This document shows positions 31,716-41,747 of a stretch of DNA of 64,000 bases, piece by piece. Below the pieces are notes generated by a model that had not been told where the DNA came from, ran no database searches, and worked only from the letters and a program-made list of their open reading frames with translations. Positions within the stretch are counted from its first letter, which is position 1; every line of letters starts with the position of its first letter. The translations under genes and the position numbers were made by a program. Origin of the DNA: Phytopythium helicoides (Eukaryota > Oomycota > Peronosporomycetes > Pythiales > Pythiaceae); the NCBI GenBank assembly GCA_024867545.1, contig JANFNE010000065.1, positions 124,001 to 188,000 of the forward strand. The letters are read 5' to 3'.

Positions 31716-34700
31716 ATGAACATTCGCAAGATCCTTGCACACGGAGCGCTCATCGCTGTAGCATTCAGTTCACTCCCGAGCGAGGTTGATGGAAGTCTCC
31801 TGACACCGCTTCAGGATCTTTTGGGGCTTCGAGATCTTTCAACCTCCGTCTCTAGTCGTGCTGTGTCGACTCCATGCCCAAGCACAACGACAAGGTCCCC
31901 GACTCCATGCCCCACGGCAGGGTCGAACAAGTCAACATCAACGGTTCTCTCTCCAGCTAACACACCATGCTCTACCTCGACTCCGAAGCCCACGACGCCG
32001 TGCCCTAATGGAAATCAAACCAAGACGCCAACACCGACGACGCCATGCCCCAACGGAAATCAAACCAAGACACCAACACCGACGACACCGTGCCCCAACG
32101 GAAACAAAACCAAGACGCCAACACCGACGACGCCATGCCCGAATGGAAACCAATCGAAGACGCCAACACCGACGACGCCGTGCCCCAACGGAAATCAAAC
32201 CAAGACGTCAGCACCGACAACGCCGTGCCCCAACGGAAATCAAACCAAGACGCCAACATCGACGACGCCGTGCCCGAATGGAAACCAATCGAAGACACCG
32301 ACACCAAACACGACAACACCAAGTCCAAATGAAAGCCTGACCACAGCTCCCACGCCGTGTACGACGGACGCCTCGACTGATACTCCATCGACGACGACGG
32401 CCACGCCGATCAACACGGGTGATGACTCGACCACGGCTCCCACGCCGTGTACGACGGACGCCTCGACTGATACTCCATCGACGACGACGGCCACGCCGAT
32501 CAACACGGGTGATGACTCGACCACGGCTCCCACGCCGTGTACGACGGACGCCTCGACTGATACTCCATCGACGACGACGGCCACGCCGATCAACACGGGT
32601 GATGACTCGACCACGGCTCCCACGCCGTGTACGACGGACGCCTCGACTGATACTCCATCGACGACGACGGCCACGCCGATCAACACGGGTGATGACTCGA
32701 CCACGGCTCCCACGCCGTGTACGACGGACGCCTCGACTGATACTCCATCGACGACGACGGCCACGCCGATCAACACGGGTGATGACTCGACCACGGCTCC
32801 CACGCCGTGTACGACGGACGCCTCGACTGATACTCCATCGACGACGACGGCCACGCCGATCAACACGGGTGATGACTCGACCACGGCTCCCACGCCGTGT
32901 ACGACGGACGCCTCGACTGATACTCCATCGACGACGACGGCCACGCCGATCGACACGGGTGATGACTCGACCACGGCTCCCACGCCGTGCACGACGGACG
33001 CCTCGACTGATACTCCATCGACGACGACGGCCACGCCGATCGACACGGGTGATGACTCGACCACGGCTCCCACGCCGTGCACGACGGACGCCTCGACTGA
33101 TACTCCATCGACGACGACGGCCACGCCGATCAACACGGGTGATGACTCGACCACGGCTCCCACGCCGTGTACGACGGACGCCTCGACTGATACTCCATCG
33201 ACGACGACGGCCACGCCGATCAACACGGGTGATGACTCGACCACGGCTCCCACGCCGTGCACGACGGACGCCTCGACTGATACTCCATCGACGACGACGG
33301 CCACGCCGATCGACACGGGTGATGACTCGACCACGGCTCCCACGCCGTGCACGACGGACGCCTCGACTGATACTCCATCGACGACGACGGCCACGCCGAT
33401 CAACACGGGTGATGACTCGACCACGGCTCCCACGCCGTGTACGACGGACGCCTCGACTGATACTCCATCGACGACGACGGCCACGCCGATCGACACGGGT
33501 GATGACTCGACCACGGCTCCCACGCCGTGCACGACGGACGCCTCGACTGATACTCCATCGACGACGACGGCCACGCCGATCAACACGGGTGATGACTCGA
33601 CCACGGCTCCCACGCCGTGCACGACGGACGCCTCGACTGATACTCCATCGACGACGACGGCCACGCCGATCAACACGGGTGATGACTCGACCACGGCTCC
33701 CACGCCGTGCACGACGGACGCCTCGACTGATACTCCATCGACGACGACGGCCACGCCGATCGACACGGGTGATGACTCGACCACGGCTCCCACGCCGTGC
33801 ACGACGGACGCCTCGACTGATACTCCATCGACGACGACGGCCACGCCGATCGACACGGGTGATGACTCGACCACGGCTCCCACGCCGTGCACGACGGACG
33901 CCTCGACTGATACTCCATCGACGACGACGGCCACGCCGATCAACACGGGTGATGACTCGACCACGGCTCCCACGCCGTGTACGACGGACGCCTCGACTGA
34001 TACTCCATCGACGACGACGGCCACGCCGATCGACACGGGTGATGACTCGACCACGGCTCCCACGCCGTGCACGACGGACGCCTCGACTGATACTCCATCG
34101 ACGACGACGGCCACGCCGATCAACACGGGTGATGACTCGACCACGGCTCCCACGCCGTGCACGACGGACGCCTCGACTGATACTCCATCGACGACGACGG
34201 CCACGCCGATCAACACGGGTGATGACTCGACCACGGCTCCCACGCCGTGCACGACGGACGCCTCGACTGATACTCCATCGACGACGACGGCCACGCCGAT
34301 CGACACGGGTGATGACTCGACCACGGCTCCCACGCCGTGCACGACGGACGCCTCGACTGATACTCCATCGACGACGACGGCCACGCCGATCAACACGGGT
34401 GATGACTCGACCACGGCTCCCACGCCGTGTACGACGGACGCCTCGACTGATACTCCATCGACGACGACGGCCACGCCGATCAACACGGGTGATGACTCGA
34501 CCACGGCTCCCACGCCGTGTACGACGGACGCCTCGACTGATACTCCATCGACGACGACGGCCACGCCGATCAACACGGGTGATGACTCGACCACGGCTCC
34601 CACGCCGTGTACGACGGACGCCTCGACTGATACTCCATCGACGACGACGGCCACGCCGATCGACACGGGTGATGACTCGACCACGGCTCCCACGCCGTGT

Positions 34701-35837
34701 ACGACGGACGCCTCGACTGATACTCCATCGACGACGACGGCCACGCCGATCAACACGGGTGATGACTCGACCACGGCTCCCACGCCGTGCACGACGGACG
34801 CCTCGACTGATACTCCATCGACGACGACGGCCACGCCGATCAACACGGGTGATGACTCGACCACGGCTCCCACGCCGTGCACGACGGACGCCTCGACTGA
34901 TACTCCATCGACGACGACGGCCACACCGATCAACACGGGTGATGACTCGACCACGGCTCCCACGCCGTGCACGACGGACGCCTCGACTGATACTCCATCG
35001 ACGACGACGGCCACGCCGATCGACACGGGTGATGACTCGACCACGGCTCCCACGCCGTGCACGAATGGAGCAGTGTCTGCGAATCCTGTTGGCACTGTGG
35101 GAACTCCTTCTGTTACACCTTGCTCAAGTGTTGGGAGCACTCCACCCCCTTCGACTACTCCATGTGCTAGCGCTGGAACTGTTGCTCCGGTATCCCAGAA
35201 TGGTAAATTTGGCGGTCAGAGCAAGACCCCTTGCCCGGCAGGAAACTCGAATGGAGCTGGTACTGTGAAGGCTGCTGATGAAGGGAAGTCGGCGTCTATC
35301 TTCTCCTCGGCCTACCACTCGATTTCTTCTGTGTTTTCGGCCAACTCCAACACTTCGAGCAAGTCATCGAACAATCACTCCTCATCAAAGGACCACGTTG
35401 CGACACCGTGTCCGAGTACTAAGACTTCGTCCTTCAAGAATACCCTGTCAAAGTCGACTCCTTCCAAGACAAGCGCCTCAACTCCTTGTCCTTCCACTGG
35501 CAAACTATCAGGCAACAATGGCGCGCCGAAGACACCGTCGAAGGTTGTTTCAACGTCTACTTCGCATGGAGGGTCGGTAACCACTGCGCACCAGTCGTCG
35601 TCAAACAAGAACAATTCGCTTGCCAGCAAGAACAGTACGTACTCTAGCAAGCAGACATCGAACGGCAACAAGTCTTCGAGCGCCAACAACTCCTCGTACT
35701 CCAGCAGCAAGTCTAGTCAGCAGGCTTCGACTTACACGATGACGAGCTTTCAATCTGGATCGACTCGGTCGCGATCGACCACTACCACTGGTGCAAGCAC
35801 AACGAGCACAAAGACCGCAAAGCTCTTGCGCCAGTAG
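31716..35837 (+). CDS. Secreted mucin-like repeat protein 3 (30-copy array)
   Basis: 1,373 residues, single exon. The signal peptide is within MNIRKILAHGALIAVAFSSL. Then come TPCPS motifs and seven 15-residue units of the type TPCPNGNQTKTPTP, each with a Cys and an N-glycosylation sequon (NQT, NQS or NKT). The centre is 30 near-identical 30-residue units (Thr-rich, one Cys in APTPCTTDAS, ending TGDDS). The C-terminal ~240 residues are Ser/Lys/Asn-rich with three more TPCPS-type motifs, and the protein ends KTAKLLRQ rather than RRxLRH. No internal TM or GPI signal. It is probably a glycosylated extracellular protein with evenly spaced cysteines; likely coat, mucilage or adhesin, by analogy only. 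Confidence 0.85.
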   Translation: MNIRKILAHGALIAVAFSSLPSEVDGSLLTPLQDLLGLRDLSTSVSSRAVSTPCPSTTTRSPTPCPTAGSNKSTSTVLSPANTPCSTSTPKPTTPCPNGNQTKTPTPTTPCPNGNQTKTPTPTTPCPNGNKTKTPTPTTPCPNGNQSKTPTPTTPCPNGNQTKTSAPTTPCPNGNQTKTPTSTTPCPNGNQSKTPTPNTTTPSPNESLTTAPTPCTTDASTDTPSTTTATPINTGDDSTTAPTPCTTDASTDTPSTTTATPINTGDDSTTAPTPCTTDASTDTPSTTTATPINTGDDSTTAPTPCTTDASTDTPSTTTATPINTGDDSTTAPTPCTTDASTDTPSTTTATPINTGDDSTTAPTPCTTDASTDTPSTTTATPINTGDDSTTAPTPCTTDASTDTPSTTTATPIDTGDDSTTAPTPCTTDASTDTPSTTTATPIDTGDDSTTAPTPCTTDASTDTPSTTTATPINTGDDSTTAPTPCTTDASTDTPSTTTATPINTGDDSTTAPTPCTTDASTDTPSTTTATPIDTGDDSTTAPTPCTTDASTDTPSTTTATPINTGDDSTTAPTPCTTDASTDTPSTTTATPIDTGDDSTTAPTPCTTDASTDTPSTTTATPINTGDDSTTAPTPCTTDASTDTPSTTTATPINTGDDSTTAPTPCTTDASTDTPSTTTATPIDTGDDSTTAPTPCTTDASTDTPSTTTATPIDTGDDSTTAPTPCTTDASTDTPSTTTATPINTGDDSTTAPTPCTTDASTDTPSTTTATPIDTGDDSTTAPTPCTTDASTDTPSTTTATPINTGDDSTTAPTPCTTDASTDTPSTTTATPINTGDDSTTAPTPCTTDASTDTPSTTTATPIDTGDDSTTAPTPCTTDASTDTPSTTTATPINTGDDSTTAPTPCTTDASTDTPSTTTATPINTGDDSTTAPTPCTTDASTDTPSTTTATPINTGDDSTTAPTPCTTDASTDTPSTTTATPIDTGDDSTTAPTPCTTDASTDTPSTTTATPINTGDDSTTAPTPCTTDASTDTPSTTTATPINTGDDSTTAPTPCTTDASTDTPSTTTATPINTGDDSTTAPTPCTTDASTDTPSTTTATPIDTGDDSTTAPTPCTNGAVSANPVGTVGTPSVTPCSSVGSTPPPSTTPCASAGTVAPVSQNGKFGGQSKTPCPAGNSNGAGTVKAADEGKSASIFSSAYHSISSVFSANSNTSSKSSNNHSSSKDHVATPCPSTKTSSFKNTLSKSTPSKTSASTPCPSTGKLSGNNGAPKTPSKVVSTSTSHGGSVTTAHQSSSNKNNSLASKNSTYSSKQTSNGNKSSSANNSSYSSSKSSQQASTYTMTSFQSGSTRSRSTTTTGASTTSTKTAKLLRQ
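31993..32310 (+). repeat. 45-bp coding repeat, seven units
   Basis: Seven tandem 45-bp units encoding 15 residues with one Cys and one N-x-T/S sequon each. Variants are NQT, NKT and NQS. Confidence 0.85.
32341..35040 (+). repeat. 90-bp coding repeat, 30 units
   Basis: Thirty exact-register 90-bp units plus a 31st partial. Variation is nearly limited to two sites: AAC/GAC (Asn/Asp) after CCGATC, and TGT/TGC at the Cys codon. Asp units are 7, 8, 11, 13, 16, 17, 19, 22, 26 and 30; the other 20 are Asn. The extreme homogeneity means recent homogenisation; the copy number in an assembly may be under-counted. Confidence 0.95.
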
Positions 35838-37224
35838 AAGACCGAAGCGATCGGTTTTGATGGAGCGAACTACATCGGGATAGTTGCACGACCTGCTTTC
35901 GGACTTTCAGTCGTAGATTTCCTTCATGTAAATGATTTCCCTTCGCCTAATTGTCGGTCGATGCTGGGCATCCCCTGTTTGAGGCGCTCATCTCTCTTCT
36001 ACCCTCATCACAAGAACACTTATCCATGACTGCTAGGATTCGTTGACGACCTGCACAACATGGCACTTCAGCACGACTTCTACGGCAACAAAGCCGCAAG
36101 TTGCGCCTTGGAGCACCGTCAGGCGTCGCGAATAGTACTTCAACATGCATGCCATTTAGCGTTCTCCAGTGACCGCAACCGAACGACGCGGAAGATGCGT
36201 TTTGCACCACATCCAGTTAGCGGCGACAGCGTTTGATGCCGGCAGCGTAAAGGACACTAGCGTGCAGAGAGCCGCGGGGTGCAAGCCCGAGCTCCAGTAT
36301 GGATTCCACGGTGCATGTGCACAGGCACTTGGGCACGAGGAGGCGTCACTCCACCCAAACAGCCCGTATTACGGCTGCTTCCCTGCCACCTGAGTCTCGT
36401 AAGCACAGCTGCACGCTGTTTGCGCACAAAATATTTCGTCCGACAAGCGCTGCGCCTGCTCACTGGTGCCTGCTGGGTCATCGGCCAGCTTTTACCGCTC
36501 GAAGGCGGTGGACACTTGCTGCGCCAACACCGCCTGCTGCGCCGACTCTCGAACAATGTGCAGGGTCGCGAAAAAATCCGCGGCTGGCAATCAAGAGCCG
36601 AGTCGCACGCAGCGTTCGTTCGTTGGGCTTGGTCGCTGCGATGATCGCGTGTTGCTAATAACCCGCTGCTCGGGTTCTTCCCCCTCCCTGCGGTTGCCGG
36701 TGCTGCTCTGTGAGGTTTAGCTAATGACGACGGCGCGATGGAGCCGGCGGTCAGCGCGCACGACGGAGCCGATCTGTTGCTCGATCGGCGCCACGATGTG
36801 CATCAACCTTGCAGCTTGTACGGTATTGTTCACGAGCGGATGCCGGGTTTTCGGCAGTCGGCTCCTGGACGATCAACAGACACAGTCCGACTTTATGCGC
36901 GCGTCTCCGCTCATCACATACTCGACGCAAGTAGTTTCGCGGTGGACATGATCATCTGAACCGCTGGGTATGTAGAAGCATGACCATCCGAGCGTGCCCC
37001 ATGAGATACCGTCTTGTATTCCTTGCCAGACTGCAGTGCACTCTGACGGCCGCCGAGTCTCTGCGGATCCAAAATGCATCCATCGCGAGCTGGATGTACG
37101 GTACTAGGCTGAATAATCCGAGAGCTGCAGGTGCACCCTGTCATCATATTGCATGCGTCTGTGCTGACCGCCAGTGGACGCTCAGGCGCACGTCTGCAAG
37201 GTCTGCAGGTCCACGGCTGCTCGA
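35838..37224. other. Intergenic between coat genes 3 and 4
   Basis: About 1.4 kb. I see no convincing coding sequence or repeat. Confidence 0.6.
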
Positions 37225-37240
37225 ACTCATTCCCCAATTT
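37225..37240 (+). promoter_or_regulatory. Inr/FPR core promoter of coat gene 4
   Basis: ACTCATTCCCCAATTT, 15 of 16 matches to GCTCATTYBNNNWTTY, 97 bp before the ATG at 37338. Its position rules out upstream in-frame starts. Confidence 0.75.
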
Positions 37241-37337
37241 GCCTTGCCAGGAACGCATCTGGACAAGCAAATTTACTGTCCTCCTCGCCTTCAGTCCGGA
37301 TATTGCCAAACGGAAGCAACATCACCACGCGAGCATC

Positions 37338-40196
37338 ATGAACCTCTCCAAGCTCATCGCTCACCTTGCCCTTGCGCTTGTGGCCATGGGCTCGCTCACG
37401 GACGCGACGGATTTTGCGAGTGTCAGCCAGACCTCGCAGGACTCGGTGGTTTCCAGCGTCACATCGGATGACAGCAACACCCCATGCTCCAACTCGGGAG
37501 ACACTACCAGCAACACTTGGACATCCACCTCGACGGGAACTACGGACGCATCAGCGCCATGCGCGAGTGGCCAGGGCGACTCTACCAGCAACACCAACAC
37601 GGACTCGTGGTCGACTGGCAACACTGACTCAGAGACCCCGTGCGCCAGCGGTGAAGGTGACTCGACGAGCACCACCAACACGGACTCGTGGTCGACGGGC
37701 AACACTGACTCAGAGACTCCTTGCGCCAGCGGTGAGGGTGACTCTACCAGCAACACCAACACGGACTCGTGGTCGACGGGCAACACTGACTCAGAGACTC
37801 CTTGCGCCAGCGGTGAGGGTGACTCTACCAGCAACACCAACACGGACTCGTGGTCGACTGGCAACACTGACTCGGAGACTCCTTGCGCCAGCGGTGAGGG
37901 TGACTCTACCAGCACCACCAACACGGACTCGTGGTCGACTGGCAACACTGACTCGGAGACTCCTTGCGCCAGTGGTGAGGGTGACTCGACGAGCACCACC
38001 AACACGGACTCGTGGTCGACGGGCAACACAGAGGCTTCGGCGCCGTGCGCCAGTGGTTCGGGCAACACGGACTCATGGTCGACGGGCAATACGAACTCGT
38101 GGTCGACGGGCAACACAGAGGCTTCGGCGCCGTGTGCCAGTGGCTCGGGCAACACGGACTCGTGGTCGACGGGTAACACGAACTCGTGGTCGACGGGCAA
38201 CACGGAGGCTTCGGCGCCGTGCGCCAGTGGCTCGGGCAACACGGACTCATGGTCGACGAGCAACACCAACACGGACTCGTGGTCAACGGGCAACACGGAG
38301 GCTTCCACGCCATGCAGCAACTCTGGCAGCGCCACCGATGCTTCCACTACGGCCACTGATTCAACGACAAGCGGCAAGACGGGTGTGACGACCACGACCA
38401 CTGACTCGACCACCAGCGGCAAGACGGGCGTGTCCACCTCGGGATCAACGACCTCAACTACCACGGACAGCGCGGACTCGTACACGTCTACTACGTCTGC
38501 TCCGGTATCCACGACCTCGGCTCCCGTGGCTACGACGGCTGCTCCCACGACGACGGACTCGACCACCAGCGGCAAGACGGGTGTGACGACCACGACCACT
38601 GACTCGACCACCAGCGGCAAGACGGGTGTGACCACCTCGGGATCAACGACCTCAACTACCACGGACAGCGCGGACTCGTACACTTCTACTACGTCTGCTC
38701 CGGTGTCCACGACCTCGGCTCCGGTCGCCACGACCTCGGCTCCCGTGGCTACGACGGCTGCTCCCACGACGACGGACTCGACGACGAGCGGCAAGACGGG
38801 TGTGACCACCACGACCACTGACTCGACCACCAGCGGCAAGACGGGCGTGACCACCTCGGGATCGACGACCTCGACGACCACGGACAGCGCGGACTCGTAC
38901 ACTTCTACTACGTCTGCTCCGGTATCCACGACCTCGGCTCCGGTCGCCACGACCTCGGCTCCCGTGGCTACGACGGCTGCTCCCACGACGACGGACTCGA
39001 CGACGAGCGGCAAGACGGGTGTGACCACCACGACCACTGACTCGACCACCAGCGGCAAGACGGGCGTGACCACCTCGGGATCGACGACCTCGACGACCAC
39101 GGACAGCGCGGACTCGTACACGTCTACCACGTCTGCTCCGGTGTCCACGACCTCGGCTCCCGTGGCTACGACCTCGGCTCCCGTGGCTACGACGGCTGCT
39201 CCCACGACGACGGACTCGACGACGAGCTCGACTACTACCACAACGAGCAACTCCGACTCGTACACGGACTCGACAACGACGGCACCGGCAACAGATAGCA
39301 CTGAGGCCTCAGCTCCCTGTGCCAGTGGCTCGGGCAACACGGACTCGTGGTCGACGGGCAACACGAACTCGTGGTCGACGGGCAACACGGACTCGGAGAC
39401 TCCTTGCGCTAGTGGCTCGGGCAACACGGACTCGTGGTCCACGGGCAACACCGATGCCTCGGCTCCTTGTGCCAGCGGCCAGGGTGACTCAACCACCACC
39501 ACGGACTCATGGTCGACGGGCAACACCAACTCGTGGTCGACGGGAACCACGGACGCATCAGCTCCATGTGCTAGTGGCTCGGGCAACACGGATTCGTGGT
39601 CGACGAGCAACACCAACACGGACTCGTGGTCAACGGGCAACACGGAGGCTTCGGCGCCGTGCGCCAGTGGCTCGGGCAACACGGACTCGTGGTCGACGGG
39701 TAACACGAACTCGTGGTCGACGGGCAACACGGAGGCTTCGGCGCCGTGCGCCAGTGGCTCGGGCAACACGGACTCATGGTCGACGAGCAACACCAACACG
39801 GACTCGTGGTCGACGGGCAACACCGACGCCTCGGCTCCTTGTGCCAGCGGCCAGGGTGACTCGACCACCACCACAGACTCCTGGTCGACGGGAACTACGG
39901 ACAGCGCTGAGACTCCTTGCGCCAGTGGTGAGGGTGACTCTACCAGCAACACCAACACGGACTCGTGGTCGACGGGAACTACGGACAGCGCTGAGACTCC
40001 CTGCGCCAGTGGTGAGGGTGACTCGACGAGCAACACCAACACGGACTCGTGGTCGACGGGCAACACGGACAGCGCTGAGACTCCTTGCGCCAGTGGTGAA
40101 GGTGATTCGACGAGCAACACCAACACGGAGTCGACGTCGACCACGTCCACGAGCGACCAGACCTCGCAGCAGCAGTCTCGCCGCCTGCGCCACTAG
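37338..40196 (+). CDS. Secreted mucin-like Cys-punctuated repeat protein 4
   Basis: 952 residues from ATG 37338 (signal peptide MNLSKLIAHLALALVAMGSL). Two blocks of modules of about 27 residues, with NTDSWSTGNTDSETPCASGE character (one Trp and one Cys each), flank a Thr/Ser-only centre at 38340-39240. The centre has four copies of a DSTTSGKTGV / SAPVATTSAP unit without Cys. The protein ends TSQQQSRRLRH, sharing the Gln plus RR-LRH tail with coat proteins 1 and 2. The PCASG-(Q/E)GDS module resembles PCASGDSDN of protein 1, so 1, 2 and 4 are one family. Secretion and heavy O-glycosylation are inferred from sequence; function is otherwise unknown. Confidence 0.85.
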   Translation: MNLSKLIAHLALALVAMGSLTDATDFASVSQTSQDSVVSSVTSDDSNTPCSNSGDTTSNTWTSTSTGTTDASAPCASGQGDSTSNTNTDSWSTGNTDSETPCASGEGDSTSTTNTDSWSTGNTDSETPCASGEGDSTSNTNTDSWSTGNTDSETPCASGEGDSTSNTNTDSWSTGNTDSETPCASGEGDSTSTTNTDSWSTGNTDSETPCASGEGDSTSTTNTDSWSTGNTEASAPCASGSGNTDSWSTGNTNSWSTGNTEASAPCASGSGNTDSWSTGNTNSWSTGNTEASAPCASGSGNTDSWSTSNTNTDSWSTGNTEASTPCSNSGSATDASTTATDSTTSGKTGVTTTTTDSTTSGKTGVSTSGSTTSTTTDSADSYTSTTSAPVSTTSAPVATTAAPTTTDSTTSGKTGVTTTTTDSTTSGKTGVTTSGSTTSTTTDSADSYTSTTSAPVSTTSAPVATTSAPVATTAAPTTTDSTTSGKTGVTTTTTDSTTSGKTGVTTSGSTTSTTTDSADSYTSTTSAPVSTTSAPVATTSAPVATTAAPTTTDSTTSGKTGVTTTTTDSTTSGKTGVTTSGSTTSTTTDSADSYTSTTSAPVSTTSAPVATTSAPVATTAAPTTTDSTTSSTTTTTSNSDSYTDSTTTAPATDSTEASAPCASGSGNTDSWSTGNTNSWSTGNTDSETPCASGSGNTDSWSTGNTDASAPCASGQGDSTTTTDSWSTGNTNSWSTGTTDASAPCASGSGNTDSWSTSNTNTDSWSTGNTEASAPCASGSGNTDSWSTGNTNSWSTGNTEASAPCASGSGNTDSWSTSNTNTDSWSTGNTDASAPCASGQGDSTTTTDSWSTGTTDSAETPCASGEGDSTSNTNTDSWSTGTTDSAETPCASGEGDSTSNTNTDSWSTGNTDSAETPCASGEGDSTSNTNTESTSTTSTSDQTSQQQSRRLRH

Positions 40197-40773
40197 GTCG
40201 CTGGCCTGGACTCGCCATTCGCTCTTTCCAGCTCGGTTCAGCTCGTGCGTTGATCGGCCTTGCGTGTCTTCGGTGTAGTGTGAGCTGCGAATGGAACGAA
40301 CGGTGCCTACTGCATGCTGCCAAACAGCATCCTTACGTTACATGTCAATGCACTTCCATGTCTTGAGCAGTTGTCTTGTCTTTTCCTTCGTCCGATGCAC
40401 CTCGCTGTGCAGCGCCATGACATCCACTTCAACCTGCTTCTCGCAATCCACCCATAGGAGGGGCGACATCATCCTACATCCACTTTTTTGTATCTCACGA
40501 GGTAATGTCCGTAATGTCAACCTCCCGATCATTTCGTGCGACACTGTGGCACCCTGTTCGAAACAGCCAGCAAAAAAAAACTCCACCCTCCCCCCCCATA
40601 AAAAAAAAAAAAAAATCGAAATTAGAACCCAAGTATACAAACTCCCAGTCACTTGAGCTCCCCATTCTGCCAAACTGTTCCGACAGTGGAAAAAAAAATC
40701 CACTCCGAGTCGAGCCGCACATGGTTCCAAATGCCCAGCGGCGCCACTAGCGACTTGGCCGCTTCCCGCCGCC
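40197..40773. other. Intergenic with A- and C-rich low complexity
   Basis: No gene supported. Contains AAAAAAAAA, CCCCCCCC and a run of about 16 A near 40571-40615; homopolymers like these are prone to length errors. Confidence 0.7.
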
Positions 40774-41645
40774 ATGCGCGTCGCCCCCGAGCAGCCAAAG
40801 GAGAGCGAGCGGACTACTGAGAATGAGAGCGAGAGGCGCGCGGCCGAGCGCTGGCGCCAGGTGCGCGCGCGCATGCGGAGGCTCACGCGCGGCGCGAGGA
40901 CGAGCGCGCGACGTCCCGCGAGGCGCGCGCGACGCTGCTGCACGGCGACTTCTGGCTCGAGGCGCTGGACGCGCAGCACCGCTACGGGTGCCACCTGCGC
41001 GCCTTCCACCGCGCGTGGGCGGCGGACGCCGACTGCGGAGCGCCCTTCTTCGACTGGCTCGACCGCGGAGACGGCCGCGCGCTCGACCTGCCAGAGTGCA
41101 GCCAGCAGGAGCTGCGCGCGGCGCACGTGGTCTACTGCTCGAGGGACGAGAGGAAGCAGTTTGAGCTGCGCTTCGAGCCCTCGCTGCTCGGCGCGCGGCT
41201 GCGGTTCGCGCAGTCCGACCAGCTCGCGCACACGGACGAGTGCACCAAGTGGATTTTCGTCGTCGACAAGGGAGGACGCATGTACCTCGGCCGCAAGCGC
41301 AAGGGACGCTTCCACCACTCGAGCTTCGTGGCCGGCGCCCCCATCGTCGCCGCGGGCAAGATCGTCGTCAAGCAGGGGAGGATACTGGCCATCGAGCCAC
41401 ACAGCGGACACTTCAAGCCCGCGATGGAGTCACTAGGCGCGCTGCGGGCGCTGCTCGAGCGCAAAGGCGTCGACGTGGACGCCGTCGCCTTCATCAAGCC
41501 GAAAAAATGGGCTGGAGAGTGGCCGTTTGAGACGCAGGGGGCCAGCATAGACCTCGAAGACTTTGCTTCCGACACGGATGACGGTAGCGCAGAGCAATGG
41601 AGGCGGTCAACCGCAGACGACGCGTGGCCGCCTGCATCACCCTGA
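40774..41645 (+). CDS. IQM-like (IQ-motif calmodulin-binding) protein
   Basis: About 290 residues if one indel is corrected. ATG 40774 opens a basic, charged N-terminus (ERRAAERWRQVRARMR) that resembles the IQ-type helix region. From about 40878 a second frame continues HARREDERATSREARATLLH, then HRYGCHLRAFHRAW and PFFDWLDRGDGRALDL. It ends with the conserved IQM block KWIFVVDKGGRMYLGRKRKG, FHHSSFVAGAPIVAAGKIVV and PHSGHFKPAMESL. These match plant IQM proteins, which bind calmodulin. A one-base loss in CGG(G)AG at 40876-40878 explains the switch; reading the 20 bases 40861-40880 as an intron also restores the frame but is implausibly short. Convergent with the kinase gene, with a gap of 102 bp. 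Confidence 0.75.
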
Positions 41646-41747
41646 GACGCAGCGCGTCCTCAACAACACTACTTGTTCGTCGTCATATCTACAGCGTCTC
41701 ATATTCATAAGCTTAATAGTTAGAAATTTTGCCTTCACACTTTCACT

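Noticed and set aside
15702..40196. RXLR or Crinkler effectors
   Set aside because: No RXLR-EER or LFLAK motif follows any of the signal peptides.
40861..40880. 20-bp intron in the IQM-like gene
   Set aside because: It would restore frame with GT...AG ends but is far below the intron sizes seen here (65-154 bp); a one-base indel is simpler.
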